DNA of 64,000 nucleotides. Origin: Steinernema hermaphroditum. Its lineage: Eukaryota > Nematoda > Chromadorea > Rhabditida > Steinernematidae. The translations under genes and the position numbers were made by a program. Position 1 is the stretch's first letter; every line of letters begins with the position of its first letter. The notes below the pieces were generated by a model. The model saw only the letters and a list, made by a program, of their open reading frames with translations. It was not told the DNA's origin and searched no databases. The DNA lies in assembly GCA_030435675.1 (NCBI GenBank), contig CM059621.1:10416001-10480000 (forward strand). Reading direction: 5' to 3'. Shown piece after piece: positions 27,067 through 38,300 of this stretch.

Positions 27067-30000
27067 ATGTCACTGAAGCAGATCGTCAATCAAAGTAAGT
27101 TCTTTATTGTCCTTATTTAGTCGTCAAGACATCTCGCAACTTCGCGGCTAAGTAAAGCCCATATCTAACAAGAGAGATAACAGCCCCTAGGAGCGCAAAT
27201 GGAAGGTTGAGGGGATGATGATCTTTGATTTCCGACGCCATAATTTCTTTTTCCCGCCTCTGTCGGGTTTGAGTGCTGGCGCACTCCTTTTCACACTTCC
27301 TTATCGAAAACAAGCACTTTGTTATTTACTTCGATATTATTGACTTACCTGCTTAAGAAGTTCTATTATCTCTAATTCTTGCTTCATACGAATCACGACG
27401 GTTGTTTTCTCAACTTCCGCGAGCTCTCTTTCTATCTTCGTCTTTATCTTGCTAATACCCGTCGCGAGACCGTTTATCTTAGTCAAACAATCCGAGGCGT
27501 ATTTCTGAAAATGGTGTAAATATGTGAAGTTCTGTTACAAATACTGGGCTTACCTTATGAGTGCCTAGAAGTTCTTGACGTTTCGAAACAGCACTTTGCA
27601 ATTTTCTGCAGTTTTCTTCTAAAGCAACTGTCGCGTCTTCCCGATTAGGAGCAAGTGGTTCCTTCGAGTTGCTCTGGCGTGGATCCGATTTTCCTTCGCT
27701 AGAGTTATCACTCGATGTGTTCTCCGTTTCAATGGCAACTACGTCAGGAGACACTGCCGCGGTAGGCGATAGCTGCGGCAAATCCGGAGGAATCCCTAAT
27801 TCACCTTTAACTTTACGATACAGTTTCTTTAGGTTTTGACGCTTCAGTTTCTGTTTATCGTCTTTGATGTCGAGTGCTGCCATATCTCGCCGAATCTCAG
27901 CTAGTTTATTTTTTTGGTGCTGACTCATTTTGAGGAGTCTTTCGTTCCGGTTTCTCTTCATCTCTGCCCGTTCTTCCTTCAAAGTGTTGTATCTCTTCTA
28001 AAGGGTCGTATAGCTGCATGAATAATGCTTAAACATTGCAGCCTACCTGTAGCGCTTGTCTTCTGAGCATTTGTTGAGGGTTGGAATCATCCAAGCGCCG
28101 TAAAAGTCGTCTTAGCTCATCCATTTCGTTCTTCTTCTTCTTCTGTTCTGCCATCTCCGAGCACAGTTCTGCCCAACAGACCGCCCTCTGTCCCGAAAAA
28201 TTCAAAATAACTTTTAAGAACTGCTTGACGAAGTGATCCGGCCGTTGCGCAAGACTGGACGCGGAGCGGGATGGAACGTGCTGGTGGTCGATCGCCTGGC
28301 GATGCGCATGCTAAGTGCATGCTGTAAGATGCATGACATCATGGACGAGGGAATCACGATCGTCGAAGACATCTCGAAGAGACGCGAGCCACTGCATACG
28401 CTTGAAGCCATTTACTTGATCGCCCCCACGAAAGATTCCATAGAGAAGCTGATGCAAGATTTTTCCTCTGCAAGGAACCAATATAAGTGTGCGCACGTCT
28501 TCTTCACGGAAGCTTGTCCCGACCAGCTTTTCCAAACGCTAAGCCGAAGTTCAGTGAACAAATATGTGAAATCCTGCAAAGAAATAAATGTTGCGTTCAC
28601 TCCGTATGAGTCCCAAGTAAGTTTTGTTCGTGGCAGTTTGATAATGCTTTCGTTCAGGTTTACACGCTGGACTCGCCCGACACGTTCTTCCTGTACTACA
28701 ATCCACAAAAACAGGGAGGTCTTACCATGAACCTGGAACGTATTGCGGAGCAGATCGCAACAGTCTGTGCCACCCTGGGAGAATATCCGGCGCTACGTTA
28801 CAGAGCGGATTTCGAGAGAAATGTCGAACTGAGCCATCTCGTCGAGCAAAAGCTGGACGCTTATAAAGCCGACAATCCGTCAATGGGCGAAGGCGCGGAG
28901 AAAGGTCGATCGCAGCTCATAATCATCGATCGGGGATTTGACTGTATGACTCCGCTGCTCCACGAATTGACTCTGCAAGCGATGACTTACGACCTCTTGG
29001 GCATCGAAAACGACGTGTACCGATACGAAACCGGCGGTGGAGAATCAATGGAGAAGGAAGTGCTCCTGGATGAGAATGACGACCTATGGGTCAGCAACAG
29101 ACATAAGCACATCGCTGTGGTGTCACAGGAGGTCACGAAGAATCTGAAGAAATTCTCAGATAACAAGCAGGGCATGTCTACCGACGCGAAATCTATCAAG
29201 GACTTGTCAATGATGATCAAGAAGATGCCACAGTACCAAAAGGAGCTCAGCAAATTCAGCACCCATTTCCATCTGGCAGAAGAATGCATGAAACGATACC
29301 AGAGCGGAGTTCATAATTTGTGCAAAGTCGAGCAGGTGCGTCGTTATCGTTGGTGATGCAGTGTAGAAATTGTTTTCTAGGACTTGGCGATGGGCACTGA
29401 TGCCGAGGGTGACCGGGTCAAGGACCCTATGAAGTTGATGGTTCCTTTGCTAATCGATGGGAACGTGAAGACCGAAGACCGCCTGAGGCTCATTCTGCTC
29501 TACATTTTGTCGAAAAATGGAATAACGGACGAGAACCTGAACAAGCTTCTTCAGCACGCGAACATTGCCATGGCGGAAAAGGATACTCTGACAAACGCAA
29601 ACTACCTAGGACTGAACATCACGATCGATGTAAGGAGCTTCATGAGGAAGGGCGATGATTGGGCTTTTCAGCAAGGAAGAAAACGAGTGTGGACGCCAAC
29701 CAGAAGGGATCGCGCCAATGAACAATTCTATCAGTCTTCTCGATGGGTTCCCCTAATCAAAGACATCATTGAGGATGCCGTCGACGATCGCCTTGACCAG
29801 AAGCACTTTCCGTATCTGTCGGGGCGTCAGAATCAGTCGGGATATCGGTAAGACCCTCCGCTCCTACCAGTGTGACCTCTCGAATTTAGAGCTCCAACGA
29901 GCGCCCGGTATGGCCAGTGGCACAAGGAGCGTGGACAGCCGACCCAGTACCGCTCAGGTCCTCGACTCATCATCTTCATCGTGGGCGGAGTTACGTACTC

Positions 30001-30133
30001 TGAAATGCGTGCAGCCTATGAAGTGACTAGCGAGAAGAAGCCGTGGGAAGTGATCATCGGATCGGATCAAATCATTACGCCTGAGAAGTTTTTGAATAAT
30101 TTGCGTGAGATTAATAAGCCAAAGGACTTGTAA
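27067..30133 (+). CDS. unc-18: UNC-18/Munc18-1 syntaxin-binding protein
   Basis: An SM-family protein that binds syntaxin and the assembled SNARE complex and is essential for synaptic vesicle fusion. Exons: 27067-27094, 28219-28616, 28658-29335, 29381-29629, 29672-29847, 29890-30133, in frame, 590 residues. The first exon encodes only MSLKQIVNQ and part of a codon; the second continues [20 protein letters not shown] and [16 protein letters not shown], both strongly conserved. Later landmarks are [49 protein letters not shown] and [20 protein letters not shown]. Length matches the family. The acceptor at 28218 is TTTTAAG rather than the consensus CAG. The 42-nt intron 29630-29671 is a multiple of three without a stop, so retention would add 14 residues. 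Intron 1 (1.1 kb) contains another gene on the opposite strand. Confidence 0.97.
27113..28154 (-). CDS. Unrecognised coiled-coil protein nested in unc-18 intron 1
   Basis: I do not recognise this gene. It starts at 28154 ([20 protein letters not shown]), splices over 40-60 nt introns, and runs through a Lys/Arg-rich coiled coil ([39 protein letters not shown]), a Ser/Pro-rich acidic linker, and a second coiled coil ending IELLKQ. There the frame either stops within three codons (27349-27357) or splices a 32-nt intron into a last exon with a hydrophobic helix ([20 protein letters not shown]) and the end TTK, stop 27113-27115. The second form would be a tail-anchored membrane protein of about 270 residues. 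That last junction uses a weak acceptor and is uncertain. The whole gene fits between the unc-18 donor (27095) and acceptor (28218). Confidence 0.68.
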
Positions 30134-30384
30134 ATTCATTCCATCTAAGCTTTAAGCGATAGTATGTATTATACGTATTTTATGTACGCTATGTTTTCCT
30201 ATCACCAGATATATAGTTTATGCACGGATGCACAGCTGTTAGTGACTCCATTAATGAAATGCATTCCTTTTCTCGTAGCATGTGTTAGATGCAGTCTTCA
30301 TTGCATAAAGTGTTGTGGGTAGTTTTGTCTACTTCGGGACGGGGTATTGGGGCGAAAATACAGTAGTCGCTTATACAGTATATA
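30134..30384. other. unc-18 3' flank
   Basis: AT-rich, no gene. A poly(A)-like ATAAAG occurs near 30305. Confidence 0.4.
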
Positions 30385-31182
30385 TACTCGCCGTCAAAAA
30401 AAACAAAGTCCGCACGTTCGGTCAGCGTGCGTGTGGTCTCCCCGATTTACAAGGGAAAACCAGAGTTGAGCATCATAGAAGCTCGATTTCTCTGCGCCTG
30501 TGGCGTTTCGCCGAAATCCGTCAAATACAAATTGTTCGTTAGTGGCCAGAGCGCCGCTCGTGCCAAATTTCGCTGCGAACCGTGCACTCTTTTCGTGCGA
30601 TAAGTGTCTTTTCTCCGTGACTGGTCTCATTTAGATGCTGCATAGATATTTCGGAACTGTTTTATCGGCAAAATGGCAGCAATTCGTTCTGTATGCGATC
30701 ACAATCTATCACCGATCGTGACGGTTACGGAATCTGACAGGTACGAGCATGCTATGAGAATCGAAGAATAGTCCGCTCTCTACGACAATGCACAAGTAGA
30801 GCTCATCTTGCATGATCCCGAACTATCAGATTTCGGCAGAAGCGAAGGTCTGCAATAGATTGCGATCACATACCGGGGGAATGTTACCATTCTGCCCAGA
30901 AACCTGTCCTGAAATTTACCTGTAACGTGAAAAATAGACTTAGTCACGGAGAAAAGACACTTTTTCGCACGAAAAGAGTACACGGTTCGCAGCGAAATTT
31001 GGCACGAGCGGCGCTCTGGCCACTAACGAACAATTTGTATTTGACGGATTTCGGCGAAACGCCACAGGCGCAGAGAAATCGAGCTTCTATGATGCTCAAC
31101 TCTGGTTTTCCCTTGTAAATCGGGGAGACCACACGCACGCTGACCGAACGTGCGGACTTTGTTTTTTTTGACGGCGAGTATA
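30385..31182. mobile_element. Non-autonomous Tc1/mariner-type element with long inverted repeats
   Basis: Arms 30385-30622 and 30942-31182 are inverted copies of about 240 bp with only a few differences. Each outer end reads TACTCGCCGTCAAAAAA, and the flanks are TA, as for TA-duplicating transposons. The 320-bp centre is unique and non-coding. The open frames seen in the arms are fortuitous. Confidence 0.75.
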
Positions 31183-31275
31183 TCAGAGTGTGATCATTCT
31201 AAAACACAGTGAACGACATGCGTATGAATCGGAAGACAATGAAGTGAAGGGACCAATGTCGACATCGTCATCTGA

Positions 31276-31350
31276 CAAAGGAAGCACTCCAAGTGATAGT
31301 TGTAAATCGAGATGGATTGTGGTGTAACGGACAGAGGAGATCTTAGACGA
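31276..31350. repeat. Left copy of an inverted pair flanking the transposon cluster
   Basis: GAAGCACTCCAAGTGATAGT and following bases through GTGTAACGGACAGAG recur inverted at 35054-35126, about 3.8 kb away. The pair encloses the mariner relics. Confidence 0.6.
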
Positions 31351-31429
31351 CTTCCTTATTTTATTTATCGACTCTTTTTACTCATTATTCATTTCTGTTG
31401 AGACTGTTATTCACTATTCATCCAAAAAA

Positions 31430-32352
31430 ATTGGGCTCGGAAAAAGCGTTCCGCCATTGTCGAACTGCATTTTGCTAGACAGTCAAATCCTGACATATTC
31501 AAGGTCCTGAAAGTGCCTCGGTATTGCATCAAACGAGTACGGAATCGATTCCAGGAGACTGGCGGGATCAAGTACCGTCCCGAAAACGGAAAACCGAAGA
31601 CCTCGAGAAATCCGGTGGTCCGAAAACTGGTCCGACAAAAAATCTAGCAGAATCTTGAGCGCTTCATGAGAAAGATAGCGAAAGTCGACGTAATCAGCTA
31701 GAAATCGATGCGACCGCTTTTTCGCGAAGCTCCTCAGCTCAATATCTACAAAATAAGCCGTCAATAACTTCTGACCGACCAGAAAAGGCTGAAAGACTGG
31801 GAAAATTAAAAACAACTGAAGGTCCAGGCACATAGGTCTGGATTTTCCAATGTGGTCTTCTGGGATGAGAAGATTTGTGCAACTTAAGCGGTCCACAACG
31901 CTGTGAGGATACCAAGACCGGCGAAGACGCAACTCCCGGACGGACTCATTTCTTCGAAGCAGATGCGAGCTAAGAAGCCTCCTCTGTGCCGCAAACACCC
32001 CGAGAAGAAGAAGTTCCACCGCCATTTGCCAAGTTTTGCCAATTCGCAGAAGCTCCATGAAGCGCGTCGACACCAACCGGTTCGACATCTACTATGAGGC
32101 GCTATGAGGAGCTATGAGGCCAAAGACATTTGGCCGTCCAACTCGCCGGATCTGAATCGGACGAAGTGCGCCATTTGGTTCATTTTGGAGAAGAAGGCCT
32201 GGCGAAGACGCCTAGCCATCACAGACTCCCTGAAGAAAACACTAGAACAAGCCTGGGAACAAATGAGTCTGAAAACCGCTGCGTGCATTGGCCTAATTTC
32301 CAACAAGCATCTTCAGCCGTGTATCGACGCTAAATCTGACCACTTCGAGTGA
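31430..32352 (+). pseudogene. Decayed mariner-like transposase
   Basis: Read on the plus strand, a helix-turn-helix start (RSAIVELHFARQSNPDIFK) continues into a DDE-type transposase with several in-frame stops and a frame change. The catalytic neighbourhoods VVFWDEK and IWPSNSPDLN are still legible, followed by IWFILEKKAW. A terminal-repeat-like CACCCTGTAG lies near 32470-32480. No intact reading frame survives, so it is inactive. Confidence 0.8.
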
Positions 32353-32894
32353 TATTTGGGTTATACGTACGTAATTTAGCGTACTGAATACGGTAGTGTA
32401 GTTTGTTTCCCGATTTGGATGCGTTGTCTATTATAAAAAGCCTTTTTTTAACTTCACAGAACTTTCTGGTCACCCTGTAGTTATGGTGAAAAGAAAGAAC
32501 GTAGAAAAAAAGAAGAACCTGTCTGGGGTCGAACCCGAGACCATACAGGGTGTCTCAAAAGTTCTGTAACGCATTTCGAAGTTGAACGCTGCCCAATTCG
32601 GTTCGTGGAAAGCTCGTATGGAAGCGAAACGACTTCTGGCTCTTTTTCAGGCCGTGAAAAGCATAGAACATAGTCTTAGAAGTTGAGTGCCTCTGACTGC
32701 GCGCAAAAAAAATCGACGATTCTAGCTGTAAAGAAGCCAATTGAGCGAAGCTCAGAGTGCTCCTTCATAAAAATGTCCTTCGAACTTCGGAATTAGCAAG
32801 AACTTCCATGTCATATTGTCCGATCAACGGCGAATGTCACCGCCGCAGTTCGTTGTAGGACCGCAATCAGGGACACGATTGAGTCCGTTATAAG

Positions 32895-33069
32895 CAGAGT
32901 TGTCGGGTTCGGGTTTTCGGGTCGGGTTTTTCGGGTTTTCGGGTCGGGTTTTTCGGGTTTTCGGGTCGGTTTCGGGTTTTCGGGTCGGGTACCCGAAAGC
33001 TTCGGTTTCGGTTTCGGTTTCGGGTTCGGGTACCCGAAACTTTCGGTTTCGGGTACCCGGACAACTCTG
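32895..33069. mobile_element. hAT-type MITE made of CGGGTTTT repeats
   Basis: A 175-bp insert with ends CAGAGTTGTCGGG and its inverse CCCGGACAACTCTG, flanked by an exact 8-bp duplication GTTATAAG (32887-32894 and 33070-33077). The uninterrupted right arm of the host element shows the empty site. The 8-bp duplication and CAGnG ends are hAT hallmarks. The body is variants of CGGGTTTTCGGGTCGGG and, in the last third, GGTTTCGGTTTC. Confidence 0.82.
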
Positions 33070-33261
33070 GTTATAAGGGGATTTCCGGGTTTCTGGCTGA
33101 ATAAGTGGATTATTTCGAAGACAAAGCCGTTTTTCAAAATTCCGCTTTGATAGAAGTGTTCGCCGATCGCCGAAGAAGCGTATGCATCGGTTTGCGGCGC
33201 ATTTTCTACTTTCCTCGCAAAGTTATAACGGTTTTGAGGCGCGCACGTTCGTGTTCACTGA

Positions 33262-33690
33262 TTGTTTCCATCAGTTCGATGGATTTATCGTGCGGTTTCT
33301 TGCTTTATTTATTGTTTTCTACAAATTCTATTATTCGCAGAACTCCAAACGGTAAAATTATCAAAGTCGAAGTGTGTAAGAGCAAGGCTGTTGGCTTTCG
33401 CTCGACAGTCATGGGCGACCGAAAAGGGGGAATCAAGAAGACACGCTCAGTGTGAAACTGAGGAACTGAGGAACGCCTTGGCAGATGCTAACCAGCAACT
33501 GATGTTAGCGCATCAGGAAATATCATTGCTAAGGAAAAACAATGATGCGCAGATTGTACGAATCTGCGAACTAGAGAAGGTAGCTCTTAATCTAAACCTG
33601 TTGAACAGAGCTTCTACGGGCTCATGTCGAGTTACTTCCAGGCAATCATGCTCGAAACTACTTAAAGCATGTCTCGAAAGTAGAAAATGA
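33262..33690 (+). other. Coiled-coil reading frame inside the long-inverted-repeat element
   Basis: The second half of this 142-codon frame, after an acceptor-like TATTCGCAG at 33332-33340, has clear heptads (ETEELRNALADANQQLML, then AHQEISLLRKNN and ICELEKVALNL). It is not a transposase. It may be a fragment of a host gene captured between the inverted repeats; the source is unknown to me. Confidence 0.4.
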
Positions 33691-34279
33691 ATTTAAGCTT
33701 TTGATATGGCCTATGACGACCATATTGTGCTGCCGCGCGCTTGTCAGTCAGTCCCATTTGTCGTTATTGGGGCTATGTGGCTGATAAAGCTTGATCAAAT
33801 TCGTGCGTAGTGCGAAAGGTCCATCGAAATGATGGAGACAATAAGCTAAAACGAACATGCGCGCCTCAAAACCGTTATAACTTTGTGAGGAAAGTAGAAA
33901 ATGCGCCGCAAACCGATGCATACGCTTCGGCGATCGGCGAACACTTCTATCAAAGCGGAATTTTGAAAAACGGCTTTGTCTTCGAAATAATCCACTTATT
34001 CAGTCAGAAACCCGGAAATCCCCTTATAACGGACTCAATCGTGTCCCTGATTGCGGTCCTGCAACGAACTGCGGCGGTGACATTCGCCGTTGATCGGACA
34101 ATACATTGTGTACGAAAACTTGAAGCTGAATTCGTTCAGAAAAACCGCTGAGCAGAGCACGAGCAGAGAAATTCGTTGACTCCTGTTGACACGGATGAAC
34201 AGATTTTTTCGAGCAAACCATTCCCAAGTCAGCATTACGAGTGAGTTTTCCGTGAAATAGTTTCTCCTCGATCTGCTGA

Positions 34280-34720
34280 ATTCAAAAGAAGCCACTTCCC
34301 AAGAAGCCCGTCAAGATATGGGCCAAAATAAAAGGGACGGGCTGAACGAAACCCGTTTTTTTTTGAAAAACGTGTCAGGATTTACTCGGAAATCTATCGA
34401 GAACGGAATATGAAGGCATATTTGTGGCATGTGGCATGATTCCCTCAAGAACGCTTCAAAAACGACAATTGGGTGCTCCAGCAAGACGGGGCCCAGGCGC
34501 ATGGATCGAAATCATCGATGGAGGTCTCGAAACAGATCTGCCCCAAGTTAGTGGAGCAAGGATATGTGGCACTCCACTAGCCCCGACCTTAACCCGCTCG
34601 ATTATGCCATCTGTGCATTCTTATAGAGTGAAGTCTCGCGAATCCAGCACACTAGCTTAAACAGTCTGAAGTGATCTCTGGACCCAGCTTAGGCGACGAA
34701 TTGCTCGTGGCCACGACGAA
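34280..34720 (+). pseudogene. Decayed transposase C-terminus of the mariner element
   Basis: Short collinear pieces in shifting frames: LQQDGAQAHG (34470 region) and TSPDLNPLDYAICAF (34572-34618), the second and third acidic sites of a mariner catalytic domain. Stops and frameshifts interrupt it. Confidence 0.7.
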
Positions 34721-34945
34721 GAATTTTAAGAAACTTCTGGAAACTCTTTTCTCGCTAAAAAGTAGCGATTTCGAACAATCATTGTAGATTATTGTTCTCC
34801 AGGTTCTAATTTATATGTACACCAATTTTCACGCGAATCCAATGAATTTTCGGCGAGATATGGTCATTTTTAGGCGTTACAGATCTTATGAGACACCCTG
34901 TATACTGGCGTCTCAGAGCACTACCCCTCGACCACAAGTTTCATA

Positions 34946-35350
34946 AAGGAAATTTCAGCGTACTAGTCTCAACTGGCGTTATTTTCCGTGTTTCGGGGGC
35001 CTATTTATGGTAGCCATTCTGCATATGGACCGCGCGTTTTGAGTGCGATCGTCTTCCTCTTCTCTCTGTCCGTTACACCACAGTTCATATCGATTTGCAA
35101 CTATCACTTGGAGTGCTTCCCTTGTGAGCTGTTACCACCGGAACACTTAAACCTCTAGTTCCAGGAGCACCACGCGGAAGTAAATCAAATGCTAGGTACC
35201 TCCGCACATATTTATACAAGATACATTACTATAAACTCAGCAAGTTAATATACGCAATAAATAAACTACGAGACTCGCCCTTCCACCTCACGGAGAACCT
35301 TTAAGAGGGAACAATAGATTTGCATGAACGATACGAGTATGCACAGAAGT
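34946..35350. other. Flank of the transposon cluster with inverted repeat copy
   Basis: No gene. Contains the right partner (35054-35126) of the repeat at 31276-31350. Confidence 0.5.
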
Positions 35351-38300
35351 TCAATGCCTTTGTGAAGGTGGTTTGCGGTTAGTGGCCGTCGGTCTTTGCA
35401 CCAATCCGGCTGGCGGCACTCCCGAGATCAAAGGCATTTCTGGTGGTGAACGCATTCCACTGGAGACAGCAGAGGTGTTCAAGGCGTGTCCACTGGTGCT
35501 CAGTGGCCTGCTCGACTGGAGAAACCCGTATGGCGGGAGCATCGACATTTGGCGGTAGGGATCGGGCTGTCTTCCGTGTGATCGCGAACGCCTCCGTGTG
35601 GAAATTCCTTCCTTCGCAGAGGAGCGCTTTGGTACTCCCGGTACTGCAGCAGGGTTCAGAAGTGGATTCGTCGCACTGAATTCACCTGCATCCAATCCTC
35701 TTTGACTTCGTCGCGACCGAGTGCGTGATAGAGCTCCTTGCATACTTCCGGTAGCATCGCTCACATCAAGTTCTTCGGGTGACGTCGTGCTGAAACAACA
35801 AATGTACTAGAGGTCTTGGGGACTGGAGAAACTTACTGGTTTCGGAAGAGCGGTTGACTTGAAGGAATTCCTATGATACCAGAGCTGCTGTCATCGGCGT
35901 CAGAATTGCCCCACAAGGGACGTACAGACTTGCCGCCATGCACGTTCGCAGAGTCGGAGATTCGAGAACTGAGGACGTTCGCTTTGCTGTCGTTCAAGTC
36001 AACGGAACTATTCGAGAGGTTGTTCACCTTCTGGAAGAACGACGGTAAAACCAAAGCACCGATGAAGCAGTACCTCTTCCAGTTGTTCTTTCTCCTTGCT
36101 GAGATAAAACAGCTTCGCTTCGAGATTGTGAACCTTTTGTTCACAGCGCCTATTCTCCTCTTCCAACCGCTTCTTGGTTTCTTCCAATAATCTTTTCGCC
36201 GATTCAAGCTTAAGTACTTCTTGTTGACATTCAGACAACTTTTGTGTGAGCTGCTTGATCTCCTGTTCAAGAGTCCGATTTTCCGCTCCAATACGCTTAT
36301 TTTCTAGTTCTCCAGCCTTGTAAAGACGACAGAAGTCCTTATACTCGTCAAGTTGTCTCTTCTTTTCGTCAAGTTCGGCTTCTTTTTTGTTGATTTCTTC
36401 TGTAAGTCTCGATGTGCCTTTCTTTTCTTTTTCCACAATAACTCTGTAGATAAATTAAATAATTATAGCTTCATGGTCGGTCAAGGTACCTTGAATCCTC
36501 TAACTCTTTCTGAACCTTGGTCAGCTCAACTCGCATACGAGCCAAACTGAACAAATCATCTTTGTTCTTCTTGGTTTCATTGTCAGTTGCAGAGTTTGAC
36601 AATGTGCTAGAACCGGAGCGCGCCACATTTTCTTCAAGCTGCCTACCGACTTCGCGGTCCGAACCATCTACGTCCCAGCCGTCAACATCCGACCATCCAC
36701 CACTTCCACTACCGCCACTTTCCGCTGCGACGTGATCCTCGCTTTCCGTGGATCGGGTGGGGGACTCTATCACGGACGCTTTGGAAGCGGTGGGCATAGA
36801 GTTCTTCACAGCCTCCAGCTCCACCTCCAGTTCATCACATTTTCCACTCCAGCGATCCGCGAGACGCAGAAGTTCCTCTTGTTCGTGAAGAAGTCTCTCC
36901 CGCTCAGCAGCAATATCAGTCGTCTCCTTAATGGCGTTCTAAATACGCTATGAGCCAGAAAAAGATTTCGTGCAGCTTGCCTCAAGCTGATTTACAAGAT
37001 CAACGATCCTGTTCGACAATCTGAATTTTTCGTCGTTGTCGCTCTTTGTGGACTGCTCAAGACGTTCGATTCCATTCTTCAACTTCTCAACTAGCGACTC
37101 TTGATCGGCTAGCTGTTGCTGCAACTTATGTCGTTCCTAAAAGCAGTTATCTCCAAGTAATCACTATGACCCTGCAAGAATAGTTACTTTTTCATATAAT
37201 TCAAGAACAGTGATTTGGCTCTTCGATTGAGAAAGCTGAGCATTCAAATCGCCCAGCTGTTTCGCTGACTTGGCTGTCAGCTCCTCCAGCTGTCTTTGCA
37301 GCGAATCACGTTCGTTTGCCAGTAGCGTGCTCCTGTACTTACATCATGCAGAAAAAGCGTTGCATATATCACAAATACCTCTCTTTGTTGCCCTGAAGAT
37401 CTCTCTTAAGCTGCTCATTCTCTCTACATAGAGCACTCATTCTTTGTTGATCGGCAGCGCTGGCTGCTGATCGACTGTTTTCACCGTCTGAACGCAATCG
37501 CGCATTGAGGTTTTCCAGCTCGCGAATTCTATTTAGAAAATCGTGCCGATATCGCGAATCCAGCTTCGCTGAGTAGTTCTCGCCTACGAATGTCACACAC
37601 TAAGTGCAGAACATACATGATTATGATTACTTACCGGAGCACAACTTGAAAACTGCGAAAGAAAAAAGAACCAGAGGGAACGGTAGCACGATACAAGCTA
37701 GTAGGCCGGAATCTTCCATGTTGTCGAACAACGGAACCGATCGCACAATGCGCAGCAAACCCTTCAGCCAAGACTGAGCTGTTGACGTCTCCGATGGCAA
37801 ATTCTCGGCACTCTTTTGGTTCTGACAGCTATTGTACAAACAGTACCCCTAAACACCACAAAATATAATGACAGTGTTTTTGTCCTTCCATTGTATGCCC
37901 ACTAGCTATGGAAAACTGCCCTTTTTGTTCAAAGACGTACCTCTCCATGTTTATCCAAAATTGTGCCTTCTCCTTGTTCAACCTTTGCGACAATTTCTTC
38001 CTAAGACAGAAGAAAGAGATTGCTATACCTGCGTGAAGATAGACTAACCTTATTCACGGCCTGTTGGGGCTGTCCTTCGGACGGTGGATCCACTGTCGTC
38101 GGTGCTGTGTTAGAATTATCCGTTCTCGAATGCAGAATATTATCCGGTGCAATATATGTCTCTTGCTTCGTGGCTGCGGGAGTTGTTGAAGGAGCCACAA
38201 TGGGATCAGGGACAGCAGCTGGCAGCGGTGGTGGTTCTGTCGTAAAAGGAACTGAAGTGACTGACGGAGTTTCAGCAGCAACAGGGGCGGGAGTTGTCGT

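Larger units (their letters stand above)
32816..34101. mobile_element. Long-inverted-repeat element inserted in the mariner
   Basis: Ends TTGTCCGATCAACGG with TA on both sides. The right arm is 33856-34101; the left arm is 32816-32894 plus 33078-33247, split by a younger insertion. Removing that insertion restores arms of equal length (about 246-248 bp). The 600-bp centre carries a coiled-coil reading frame. Confidence 0.75.
32546..34900 (+). mobile_element. Mariner-family element with 27-bp terminal inverted repeats
   Basis: Both ends read CAGGGTGTCTCA, continuing AAAGTTCTGTAACGC on the left and TAAGATCTGTAACGC (inverted) on the right, two differences in 27 bases. TA flanks both sides (32544-32545, 34901-34902). 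The interior has decayed transposase near its right end and a second element inserted in its left part. Confidence 0.8.
32505..34945 (-). pseudogene. tRNA-like sequence split by the mariner insertion
   Basis: On the minus strand the right flank of the mariner element carries an A-box-like TGGTCGAGGGG (34924-34934) and the left flank a B-box-like GGTTCGACCCC (32526-32536), followed by TTTTTTT (32505-32511), a Pol III stop. Rejoined across the TA duplication, A and B boxes are spaced as in a tRNA gene, and GAGAC/GTCTC could form an anticodon stem, but the loop is too long (11 nt) and the acceptor stem has mismatches. It is either a dead tRNA gene or a tRNA-derived repeat. Confidence 0.5.

Noticed and set aside
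31483..32088. 201-codon minus-strand open frame
   Set aside because: It is the antisense of the decayed mariner transposase, which reads clearly on the plus strand.
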